64,000 nucleotides of DNA from Bradysia coprophila (Eukaryota > Arthropoda > Insecta > Diptera > Sciaridae). Made by a program: the position numbers and the translations under genes. The first letter of the stretch is position 1, and the number at the start of each line of letters is the position of its first letter. This document shows positions 34,845-45,007 of the stretch, in pieces. Location of the stretch: assembly GCF_014529535.1 (NCBI RefSeq), contig NW_023503496.1, forward strand, positions 1,612,001-1,676,000, read 5' to 3'. Below the pieces are notes generated by a model. The model was not told where the DNA came from and did not search any database. It was given only the letters and a program-made list of their open reading frames with translations.

Positions 34845-37475
34845 TTAAAATTGTTTTGTCTTCCAATTTTCAGCGATGCGCTCAACCACCCATTGATTCA
34901 TCAATTCCACATCAACTTCTTTTAAATCATTTGTCAACGTTTGTCGAAATTTTTCCTTCTCCCGTCCTGCGAGACGCGATTCTTCCAAGTCCTTCATCTT
35001 TCCCACTATGATCTGTTGTGTAGCTGCCTTACATTCACCAAGTTCCTTAATCTGATTATCAATTATGCTGCGCAATTGCATTGACAGTTTTGGAAGATTC
35101 TGATAGTTAGGACTGTTTGTCGTGTGATTCAAACGATAACTGAGGCCGCCACTAGACAGTTCTTTGATCGATGCCAGATTGAGAAGATCAAAAGAACAGT
35201 CTAAACTGTAACCATAACCGGCATAAGATAATAACGCCGCTCCTTCAGCAAGTCGATTTGAATCGAATTTGAGTAGATGAACTTTCGGTTCTTTAAATTT
35301 ATTTTTGATTTGCCTGAAGATGTCTTGATCTTTGCCGCAAATAAGGAAACGAATTCGCCTGTTGCATTTTCTTTCAATTTTTTTCAGTTCGTTGTTGACT
35401 CCAGTATCACGCGTCCACCTCCAAGAATTTCTGTTATCTTCGGCTCCACTGGCACTCAAAACTTTTATTTTCATACTTTCATCGATTCCGTATACGACCG
35501 AGTCGCACGCTTCTTTCTTATTGACTATCATCGCTACAACGAATTCATCCTTGTTTTTACTCATAGCTGGGTGGAGTTCCCGAACAAAATTGGTCGTTAG
35601 CGCACACTGTTCGCGAATCAGCTTGCAAGCAATGTTGGCAGCTTTGATGGCAGTTTTGAAAACACTTTGCATTACTTCGTTAAGACAGGATGGAATGGCT
35701 ATGGCATACTGAATTTTCGAAGTTGCGTGTAGGCTCTGCTTTGCGATTTGGTCAATGTACATGAGCATCAACGCTATAATTGACTCAATCTTTAGTTCCC
35801 CATGACATTTTGTATCATATGTGCGATCCACCACCGTCAACTTTTTGAGAAGATCTTCCATGTTTAGAGAAAGTGAATTAGATGGTATTAGCCCAATGGA
35901 GATTCCGTTAGGTGAAAACGAAACAACATTCGCTATAGGTCCATAGATAGTCCGGAAACTGTTACCAACTCTATCGTAATAGCTGACGGTAATTGTCTCG
36001 AATCCAAAATGAATTCCAACAGATTTGGTAAGGGAGCTCGCAGATGAAACAGCCGTTGGTACAGTTGCTTTCAGTGATCTTTTGAATTCCAATCGTTTGG
36101 AATTTGATTCCGAGTCTAGCTTTGAAACCAGCTGTTTCTTTAGTTCAATTCTCTCAGAGAACGGAATTTCACTCGTTTTTCTGTCGAAATTGTTCCAAAT
36201 GTCTTTGAGACAAGTTACATTAACATCTTCGAATTGCTTAAGTGTCGATATGCCAGCACATTGCAGCCCTTTCTGATTGATATTGCTGGCGTATTCCGAC
36301 ACAAGTAAGTCAACTATTACGTGGATGCCACTCGAAACAGTTGAATTAACGGGAGCAGTTCTAAGTTCGTTAATAGCTGCGCCTTCCTTTTCCAGACGTT
36401 TTTCAAGCTGACTCACCACACGTGCAATAAGGACCTCTCCGCAGTTAGCATACGCATGCCGTATTCCTTGGCAAATGATGTCGCTCTCGCTCTTATACCA
36501 AATCGACCGATTACTCTCATTCCGATCCGATGACATCAGTCGTCTACGATAGATCTGAGCCGCTTCGTTGATGATTTTCTCGGAAACAATTTCTTCGATC
36601 TCGCGTCGTTTGTCATTAATGTCGGCAAAAGATGTAGTAATCATCTCCATCCAATGCAGTAATATGTCGAGCAGCGGTTTTGTTTCGACGTTAGAATGGG
36701 ACAGTATTTTCTGTTGTAATTTTTGTGCTATCTCGCTAAGCCGCGATGTGTCAAAAAATTTGTGATCGTCGAATTCAAGGGATAGACGATCGATGTAGCT
36801 GTTCAAGTTCTTGAAAAGCATTTGAATCACTTTTTTGACTTCGGTTTGAGTCGGTAGAATTACCGATTTTTCAAGCAACACATTTTTGACCATCACCTCT
36901 GCTGTTACGCCCAGTTGTAGGTGCTGTTTATGAAGCACCGACAGCCATTCTAAGTTGGATGACATCGACATCAACGGAGTCGAGGTCATTTCGCTGTCGG
37001 CAATACAATCATTTCGAAGTGGAACACCTGAGTTGACCCGAGCAGATACGAACTCTTTGAACGGATGTTCGTATTTGCGACCGGTGTAACAAAATGTTTG
37101 TGATCGCACAGAATCCAACAATAGTTCATCGGTAACTCGATTCCGGTCTTTCAACGCTGGAGGATCGACAATTAAATCATTGAAGAACGATTCCGGAATG
37201 GCAAAACTTCGCAATAATTCGTCCGCTGTCATGAGTTGCGGTTCGTCGGACGGAATGTCATACTGCATGGTAGATACTGGATGCGCGTTGGGAAGAATTT
37301 CGTCCAAATACTCATCAATGTCGAAGCAACGCCGGTCGAAATATTCTTCAAGCTCTTGCCACATTTCATTTAGTTGCCGGTATGGCGAGAATGGTACATC
37401 GTCGCCAAGATGTGAAATGAAGTCGACTAGTTCGGAATCCATTTTTTGTAGTCTGTTGAGAAGACCAGATAACAT
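34845..37475 (-). CDS. Hsp70-related protein with long helical N-terminus and degenerate ATPase fold (876 aa)
   Basis: Single exon from ATG 37475 (A at -3) to TAA at 34845-34847. Residues 1-480 are mostly helical and charged, with no domain I can name. From about residue 485 the chain follows the Hsp70 nucleotide-binding fold: SVGIHFGFETITVSYYD sits where VGIDLGTTYSCV belongs, IQYAIAIPSCLNEVMQSVF where ITVPAYFND belongs, and IRFLICGKDQDIF with LAEGAALLSYA where LVGGSTRIP and AYGAAVQAA belong. The phosphate-loop residues GTT and the DLGGGTFD motif are gone, so ATP hydrolysis is unlikely; a pseudo-chaperone or scaffold is inferred. The C-terminal about 110 residues are helical rather than the Hsp70 beta sandwich. 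It is the divergent neighbour of the conserved Hsp70 fusion at 45008 and is flanked by inverted copies of a 1.5-kb repeat. Confidence 0.7.
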   Translation of the reverse strand: MLSGLLNRLQKMDSELVDFISHLGDDVPFSPYRQLNEMWQELEEYFDRRCFDIDEYLDEILPNAHPVSTMQYDIPSDEPQLMTADELLRSFAIPESFFNDLIVDPPALKDRNRVTDELLLDSVRSQTFCYTGRKYEHPFKEFVSARVNSGVPLRNDCIADSEMTSTPLMSMSSNLEWLSVLHKQHLQLGVTAEVMVKNVLLEKSVILPTQTEVKKVIQMLFKNLNSYIDRLSLEFDDHKFFDTSRLSEIAQKLQQKILSHSNVETKPLLDILLHWMEMITTSFADINDKRREIEEIVSEKIINEAAQIYRRRLMSSDRNESNRSIWYKSESDIICQGIRHAYANCGEVLIARVVSQLEKRLEKEGAAINELRTAPVNSTVSSGIHVIVDLLVSEYASNINQKGLQCAGISTLKQFEDVNVTCLKDIWNNFDRKTSEIPFSERIELKKQLVSKLDSESNSKRLEFKRSLKATVPTAVSSASSLTKSVGIHFGFETITVSYYDRVGNSFRTIYGPIANVVSFSPNGISIGLIPSNSLSLNMEDLLKKLTVVDRTYDTKCHGELKIESIIALMLMYIDQIAKQSLHATSKIQYAIAIPSCLNEVMQSVFKTAIKAANIACKLIREQCALTTNFVRELHPAMSKNKDEFVVAMIVNKKEACDSVVYGIDESMKIKVLSASGAEDNRNSWRWTRDTGVNNELKKIERKCNRRIRFLICGKDQDIFRQIKNKFKEPKVHLLKFDSNRLAEGAALLSYAGYGYSLDCSFDLLNLASIKELSSGGLSYRLNHTTNSPNYQNLPKLSMQLRSIIDNQIKELGECKAATQQIIVGKMKDLEESRLAGREKEKFRQTLTNDLKEVDVELMNQWVVERIAENWKTKQF

Positions 37476-37856
37476 TTTATAATTGCAATTAAATAGTAGC
37501 GGCACTAAGTTATGTGTGGCCACACCAACAGCCCACAGCCCAAAGTTTACTCATCTCAAAAAAGAAAATGTGCAACCACAGCCCGATGTCCAAGATCATC
37601 TGTGCGGCGTGAAAAACCTCATTTTCTCCACTGAATACGGTGAAAAGATGGCAAAAACTTTGTGGTCACCTTTGGAAGAAATAGAAAATTCCAACTCGAT
37701 CGGAATTGGAATTTTCTATTTTCTCCGCTCAGTAAACAAATAACTATTTTCTACTACAAATTGGCCTAACGATTTGGTCTAGCAATAGAGGAAAATTGAT
37801 TTTTCCTTCTACAAGTTAGCCCTGACACTCGCAAATCAATTCCTAGTGTTGAAAAA

Positions 37857-38036
37857 CCTTATAACAGAGAAATGATAAGTTGGTATGCCTGTGGCGAGAT
37901 AGAAGGAATCTGAGGTTAAAAATTGTGTACGGTATGGGAGAGAATTACGTACGAATTCTCTCAAGAGATGTGTCAATTTTCTCCTTCTATCTCGCCACAG
38001 GCGTACCAACTCATCATTTATCTGCCTTATAAGCAG
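37857..38036. repeat. Foldback MITE
   Basis: Left arm: CAGAGAAATGATAAGTTGGT, then ATGCCTGTGGCGAGATAGAAGG. Right arm: the inverse, CCTTCTATCTCGCCACAGGCGTACCAACTC. A partial second copy starts right after, at 38034 (CAGAGAAATGTTAAGTTGGT). Confidence 0.8.
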
Positions 38037-38111
38037 AGAAATGTTAAGTTGGTACACATGCGGCGAGACAGAAGGAACTTGTGAATGACAGCTGGCATAT
38101 ATGGGATAGAA

Positions 38112-38460
38112 TGCAAAGTATATGAACACTGAAGGTAATGCAAATCCACAGTTACACACGGATCCAAACTTTCAGGCGAATTTTGGCTTCATCATGTTGC
38201 ACACGTATTGAATTTGTTTGCGTCAAGTTGCATCTAGCGGTGAATTCGGAACGATTTAGCAGCGTTATGTTGCACACATATAACATTCGTTTGCGTCAAG
38301 TTGTATTTAGTGGTGAATTGGAAGGATTTAGGGCCGTTATGTTGCACAAGTCTAAGTTAGACAACATACGAAAATGAATTCACCTGAAAGTTTGGATCCG
38401 TAATTTCTCTGATCCGCTGAGGGTCTGCACTGCATTACCTTCAGTGTTTATATACTTTGG
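38112..38460. repeat. TIR element, ~350 bp
   Basis: Left AAGTATATGAACACTGAAGG pairs with right CCTTCAGTGTTTATATACTT, and GGATCCAAACTTTCAGGCG pairs with CACCTGAAAGTTTGGATCC. A truncated copy of the right half lies at 63760-63915. Confidence 0.75.
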
Positions 38461-39164
38461 CTTATACAACGGAAAATTTCCTTTGCCTCTTTTTACCAAA
38501 CTTGATACTGCTTTAGAGTGAGACAGCAGTGCTGTCACAGCACATACTAGTTTATTAATAGCTCTAACATGACTCTTTTACATCAGAAACTAAGAGTGTA
38601 AGATATTGTAAAAAAGACTAATTGCATCTAGCGAATAAAATGTCCAAGCCCATTGCCCAGCCCACAAAAAAGCCTCGGGTGTATGTATCTAACAGTTCAG
38701 TCAAACTACATGATCCGTTACATCTTAACGAAAATATTATAAATTTAACGGGCGCCCACATTACATGAAAATTCCATGAAGAATTTTAAGCTCGAATTTA
38801 AAAAAAAAACATTTTTGGCACGTACCTTTCGATTTCGTTTATTACGACTTCCAATGATATTTGTTGCAAAAAGTCGTGAACAAATTGATAATAATCGAAG
38901 CACTGAATCATCTAACAAATATAGTTGTTATTGGCAGTATAAGAAGTGTTATCAGATAATTTGCTTCAATATCGTAGTCTAATATACCATCAAGCCATAC
39001 ACTTACCAAGTAGATACTTTCTACGTTTAATCTATACTATAAACTTGTGTGCGTTTCCAGGCCCGCAGTAAGGATAAATTGACTGGCGATTCAATAAAAT
39101 AGGAAATGGCAGCAGAAAATGAAGATTTGATCGCTAGTGCTGCTTAGCGATCAATTTTCTTATC
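38461..39164. other. Intergenic, nothing recognised
   Basis: AT-rich sequence with no exon, RNA gene or repeat that I can support. Confidence 0.35.
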
Positions 39165-40362
39165 CCAACAAAAATCTCTTCGAGAAAAGTGTGACGCAGT
39201 CTTTGAAGTACAATTTCTAAAATGAATGATATCGCTAGAGTTGACGCTTTCAGCTTCGTTACGCAAAAATTAAATTTTACACTCAATTTTAGTTCAAACA
39301 AGCTGGCTTAGTTTTTCTCATCATCTGCCAAATAATTTTTACCAAAAAAAAATTTGACTGGAAACAACCAAAATTTTACCAAAAAAATCTGCGTCGCATG
39401 TGGCAGATAAATTTTCTTGCTGGTCTGTTCCTGAACATTTGCCACTTTGCGACGCAGATTTTTTTGGTAAAATTTTTGTTGTTTTCAGTCAATTTTTTTT
39501 TGTAAAAATTATTTGGCAGATGATGAGAAAACCTAAGCCAACTTGTTTGAACTAAAATTGGGTGTAAAATTTAATTTTTGCGTAACGAAGCTGAAAGCGT
39601 CAACTCTAGCGATATCATTCATTTTAGAAATTGTACTTCAAAGACTGCGTCACACTTTTCTCGAAGAGATTTTTGTTGGGATATCAGTCGTTTTAGAAGT
39701 TTTAGAACACTGCTTTTTATAACAGTTTATAACAAAAATTCGGAAATTTGGCAAAATTTGAAAAATTGACGAAATTCGAAAATTTGACGAAATTCGAAAA
39801 TTTGACGAAAATCAAAAATTTGACGAAATTCGAAAATTTGACGAAGAAAGTAATTCTCTATCTGCCACCATTCAAGAAACATCTCCAAAACCCCAATTGA
39901 CCCACCCATTTCCGACTTTCGACTTTTTCACAAATGCCCTTCTTTTCTACTAGTAAAACTCTGAGACTTTGCCGAAGAAAGTAACTCTCTATCTCTCATA
40001 ACCCAAAAAAATATTAGTCCTTTCATCCTACGCTCGAGTAGCTCAAAATTTGGTCACTCTAATCACTCTAGCTCAAACGAATCTGACCCGATTTTTTAAA
40101 TTATTTTTTGTTCGAATCGTGTTACGAATACCTTTCATTTGATGGGTCGCACGCCTCTGTAGGTTTCAATACAGCTAAGCTACAGCCGAAAACGTGTTCC
40201 CGACCCTCGAAAACCACACTCAGAAACCACTTCGAGGCCAATAAAACAAAATTCTGGTTTTTCCTGGGGTAATAGCGTATCACATTTTCATTTTTATGCC
40301 CACCCTGAGGTTCCTGCAAAATTTCATGGAGATTGGCTGACTAGTTTCCGAGATCGTCCGTC

Positions 40363-40436
<74 letters not shown>

Positions 40437-40745
40437 AACATACAGAGTAAGTTGAAAGATTTTGATTGTCTGGGAAAAGTCAATTTGGTGTATTTTCTAT
40501 GAAAAGTGCCAATTTCAAAACGATGTATCTCCGGTAATTTTAAAGAGACATAGTCGAGTGATAGCTCGTTTTGCTCGTATTTGAAGCGCAAATAAGATAG
40601 AATAGGATTTGTGGTGATACAGGCCAAAGGAAAGAAACTTAAATTCTCTCCTATATATAGTTGCCGCGTCTCAAAAAAATTTCTTCGTTCTTTTTTGGAA
40701 GTTAGACTGCGTCAAGTCCTCCGCTAACGCTCCGGACATGATTTA
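39165..40745. repeat. Inverted second copy of the 33000-34620 block
   Basis: A palindromic part at 39165-39690 is followed by the reverse complement of 33000-34140, ending at TCCTCCGCTAACGCTCCGGA (compare TCCGGAGCGATAGCGGAGGA at 33008). It includes a long (GATA)n run at 40369-40437 where the other copy has only short TATC/TGTC runs, and a shortened 18-bp array. Confidence 0.85.
40369..40437 (+). repeat. (GATA)n microsatellite
   Basis: About 17 uninterrupted GATA/TAGA units. The homologous site in the opposite-orientation copy is only about 40 bp and interrupted. Confidence 0.95.
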
Positions 40746-41512
40746 CGAGCAAGAAGAGGGACTAAAAAGTTTGTATTCAAAAAATTCAAAAAAATATCAC
40801 TCCAGGGGGTGCTGCTGACTACGACACTGAGTGTGATTATCGTCTTTGCATCGGATCAAAAAAATTCACATGAAAACTTTTCACTCAATTTTTTATCGCT
40901 CGTTATGTAAATATTGCTATTATGCAGTACCTGGATTTCAACCTGTCACATACGGCTATTTATCTGTTATTGATAACGATGACGAAAATAATGCAAGCTC
41001 TGTCATTTATATAGTAAAACGCATGTGAAAGAAACTGAAGTACTAGGTTTGAGATCAATCGATTAAAAATACTTTCATCGATGGAAGTAAGAGACCCGAT
41101 AATAATACTGATCATATGCTTGCCGTCTGTAACTGGATTAAGACAGGTTTCACTCTGACGAAATTTTAAGCATGATACTTTCTACTCCCCACTTATCATC
41201 GTCCTGCGGAATACTCTAACCAATTGTGTGATGAAAAATTCCCATTCTAGATGAATTACGTGGCTTGTGTGATGCACGGCGTAGCGCAGAGCCGCCTGTT
41301 ATCATTTCGCTTAAATACTAGTACATATCGCGCAAAGTGTGTGTATACCTTGCATATCGCGTTTGGCTCGAATTGACAAAGTTCAAGCGGTATGCATCTT
41401 TTCCGTTATTTTTCCCATTAAAATGTTATGTAATTAGCGATTAAATGCTCGCAAATTGTTTATTTTGCCTTCAGGTATAAATTAATCTCAACTTATAAGT
41501 TGACAATATCGA

Positions 41513-42317
41513 CTAAAGTGCACTGATGTTGCCAAGTATATCGTTTATTTCTTCAATTCCTCTGCGTCTAGCAATTCGATAGTCACCTTCATCAAAGTCG
41601 GCGTCATCGAGAAGCATTTTAAGTCGAGTTGCTGCTTCACGAAAAGTTGCAATCTTCACCGAGTCTTTTTCTGATTGAATTTTGTAATTCTCAATCCAAG
41701 TGTTGAGACGTTCCTTGTCCTTTAAAATTAATTCGAGTTTGGCCGACGGTGATTTCGACAGCATATTACCTGAGATATTAGAATTTAAATCAGAAAAAAA
41801 ATTGGCGGGGAGCCATATGTAAACGCTGAGCCAAATATAGACATACTACTTGACTCAAAAAACTTTTTTTTTGTAGACTCTGGGCGCAATTTTTTTTTCC
41901 TGTATTTAGGGTAAGTTATGATCAAAAGTCAAAGTGACGTTTTAAACGTCAAACTAAAAAAAATACTCGTACAAGTCATTTGTAAACAATTTTCTGACCA
42001 CTCACGAGTTTTTTTTTTCGTTTGACGTTTAAAACGTCATTTTGACAGAAATACTTTTGATCACATCTTGATCACATTTGTATTAAGTTTCGGTTTTCGA
42101 CTGTGAATCTAAGGGAATAGTCGCTATGGTACATTGTACTACCTTTTTTTAGCGATGGTAAGTTCAAAATACTGACGCTTTCAGCTTCCGATATGCGTTC
42201 ATCATCATTGATGCTAATTCTTGAAACTCCATCGATCCATTTCTTCAACAATGAAAATCGATGCTGAAATATTGCGTCCGCATCCAGCACTATCAATTTA
42301 ATAGCTTTCAATGACAT
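41513..42317 (-). CDS. Small two-exon gene of unknown family (143 aa)
   Basis: Exon 1 (42143-42317) starts at ATG 42317 and ends AAAAAAG/GTAGTA. Exon 2 (41513-41769) begins after AATATCTCAG and runs to TAG. Phase 1 is kept; the split codon is Gly. The product is hydrophilic and helical (SLLKKWIDGVSR; KDKERLNTWIENYKI; FREAATRLKMLLDDADFDE; RRRGIEEINDILGN). It loosely recalls an Hsp70 lid helix bundle (a helix with a W and then acidic helices), but I cannot claim homology. A poly(A) signal AATAAA (41459-41464) lies about 49 bp past the stop. The 373-bp intron carries a MITE. It lies between two Hsp70-related genes, on the same strand as the degenerate one. Confidence 0.6.
41918..42064. repeat. 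MITE inside the intron of the 143-aa gene
   Basis: TGATCAAAAGTCAAAGTGAC and GTTTTAAACGTCAAAC on the left are inverted in GTTTGACGTTTAAAACGTCA and ACTTTTGATCA on the right. Confidence 0.75.
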
Positions 42318-42936
42318 GCTCGTTTAATACCTGTAATAAGGAAAACCGTGACTATCAACAAACCAATTTAATTAGCAGATCGCTTGTTTACAATTTTCAA
42401 ATTAAAGTCGATGTACTTTCTGAACTATTTCAACTAAGCCCCGAGCCTGAACCCTTTATTTTAATAGATATTCTGTGAATGACACTTACACACACAGCGA
42501 CCGTAAAGAATTTCGTATTTAAACTGTGGTATCAAATAAATTACGATGATTTCATCTATGGGCACCACACACTTGCAAATCTTTTATTCGAATGAAACCG
42601 ATAATCGATAAGTACTATACCTATGTATTTCCCGGTATTTCTGTTTGATTTACGGACGTAGCAGTCGCATTAACACGCAAAACGAAATTTCAACGACACT
42701 TAATGATTAGAAAATATCAGCAGGAAACTGACAATCTCTGTAATGATTAGGTGATGTTTAGTATTTAATACAGTGGTCCCACTTAAGGCCAGGTGATAGC
42801 AAACACCTTCACCTGGCCTTAAAAAGAGTCCCACGTTCTTCGTGGATCAGTTTTTAATATGAATCTTTTTGTGACAATAAAGAATCGTAATTGTTAGTGA
42901 CCTTTTGCCATTTGTAGAGGCGACATAACGACACGG

Positions 42937-44300
42937 TCAATATCGTCAGGAACGATATTATCGTTTAAAAAAACGATAATATCGTTTTTAAACGATAATA
43001 TCGTTTTTTTGGACGATAATATTGTTTTTTTTTTGATGATACTATCGTCTAAAAAACGATAATATCGTTCAAAAAACGATAATATCGTTTTTTTGACGAT
43101 AATATCGGCCTGGATGAAAATATCCGCTGGACGATATTATCGTTATTTTCTTTTTCTGAATTTATCGTTATTTTAGACGATATTATCGTCCTGGTCGATA
43201 ATTTTTGGGACGATAATATCGTTTTTAATTAATTTATTTTTTTAAATTTGAGACGATAATATCGTCCAGGACGATAATATCGTTTTTAATTTATTTAAAA
43301 TAAAAATTCTAGACGATAATATCGTCCTGGGCGATATTATCGTTCTGGATGGTTATTGAAGACGAAACACAAAATCTTGTAGATAAACACCTTTTTATAG
43401 ACGGCAAATATATATTAAAAATTGGTTCATTTGCTTCCGTCAATTTAAATTTTATATAGAAAAATTACACAGACTAATTATGAGACGACGATGCGAGAAA
43501 AAAAAATTAACTCCTAAGTTCCGACACCGTTCCAGCAACCGGCTCGCATTGCGGCCCTCCGCTTCGCTCCGGGGCAATGGGCCGGATCGCTCGGCGTGTT
43601 AAAACGCTTTTTATGTACAATCAAAGTTGGTATTCATTTCGTAAAAAGATGAATTATTTAGGGACGAACTAAACGCCTTTTTTAAACACTGATGTGTAGG
43701 TGATTTCCTCTGACAATTGTTTTTTGATATTTTGGAAGAGAATTTGGTTCTTGCTGCACCTCTGAGTAAAATTGAGTCCTGGACAATATTACCACCCAAA
43801 ACTAAACGATAATATCGACCTGGGCGATATTATCGCTTTTTTAAACGATTGTATCGCCCAGGACGATATTATCGTTTAAGAAAACGATAATATCGCCCAG
43901 GACGATATTATCGTTTTGGACGATATTATCGTACAGAAAACGAAAATATCCATTAGATTTTCTAGAACGGTAATATCGTCCAGAAAACGATAATATCGTT
44001 TTTTGAACGATAATATCGACAAGAAAACGATACTATCGTCCAGACAATATTTTAGAATTTTTCAATTTAGACGATATTATCGTCGTGGATGAAAAGTTTT
44101 TGGGCGATAATATCGTTTTTTTGGACGATAGTATCGTCTAAAAAACGATAATATCGATTTTGAGACGATACTATCGTCCAAAAAACGGTATTATCATTTT
44201 TTTGGACGATACTATCGTCTAAAAACGATATTATCGTTTTTTAGACGATAGTATCGTCCAAAAAAACGATAATATCGTTCCTGACGATATTGACGGTGTG
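42937..44300. mobile_element. Transposon-like block built of ACGATAATATCGT palindromes
   Basis: Terminal inverted repeats of about 34 bp: the left starts CACGGTCAATATCGTCAGGA and the right is the inverse of CACCGTCAATATCGTCAGGA. Inside each end lie about 20 or more copies of the 13-bp palindrome ACGATAATATCGT and its ACGATACTATCGT variant, separated by T or A runs and CCTGG/CCAGG. The 43380-43800 centre is single-copy, with one GC-rich patch (GGCCCTCCGCTTCGCTCCGG). No transposase frame and no clear target duplication were found. Confidence 0.7.
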
Positions 44301-45007
44301 GAAATGTCCCGCCACCAATCAATTTCTACCGTGGGTTTTTGGGTCGCAACATAGAGCTCTAGGAATGGAAGACTGCTCTGCATTAGGGTTTCAGACGCAC
44401 TTGAGGTTCAGACGCACTTGAGGTTCAGACGCACTAACATTACGGACTCACTAGGTATACTGAGGCACTAATCTATTGCCGCTAGAGTCACCTACAGATT
44501 CGTCAGCGACCTTATCCACTCGTGTTTAGTGTTTACATTTTCACATTGTTCGTTCGTAATTCAATCCTACAATAAGCGACTCTGCCCAGTAATAATCGCC
44601 CCATGCACATGATGACTGATGAGGATGATCTGGATACGAGATATCAAATTACTTCCATCAGAGACATCAGATATTTCCCATCTTGTGTTTTTATTGTACA
44701 ATGAAGTCTGCGGTATTGTAAGTGGGAGAACTGTTGTTAGACAAGCCCAAAACGTATTACTATCTATGTAATCTAGAGTTGTGAACCAACTTTCGATTGT
44801 GCATTTAATTGCGTCCCATGATATCATTACGATAAGGTAATTTACAGTTTTGTTTGAATTATCAGTGAGTTTTCGTTGACTAGTTCAGTTGAATAAGCGA
44901 AGGTGGTTTCTTTCGTAAATTGAATTGGAAACCGGTAACAGTTTGCGATCAGCTCAAAAATTTATTTTAATTGTCTGAAGTTCTGATATCACAGAATATT
45001 GTTGATC
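44301..45007. other. Upstream region of the Hsp70 fusion gene
   Basis: Presumed promoter and 5' UTR. A triple tandem TTCAGACGCACTTGAGG-type repeat is at about 44388-44435. I saw no convincing heat-shock element cluster or TATA box. An antisense frame at 44567-44827 is not supported as a gene. Confidence 0.35.

Noticed and set aside
35277-37482. Plus-strand frames of 65-126 aa
   Set aside because: Antisense shadows of the Hsp70-related gene.
44567-44827. Minus-strand frame of 86 aa upstream of the Hsp70 fusion
   Set aside because: No ATG context, domain or splice support; overlaps the presumed promoter.
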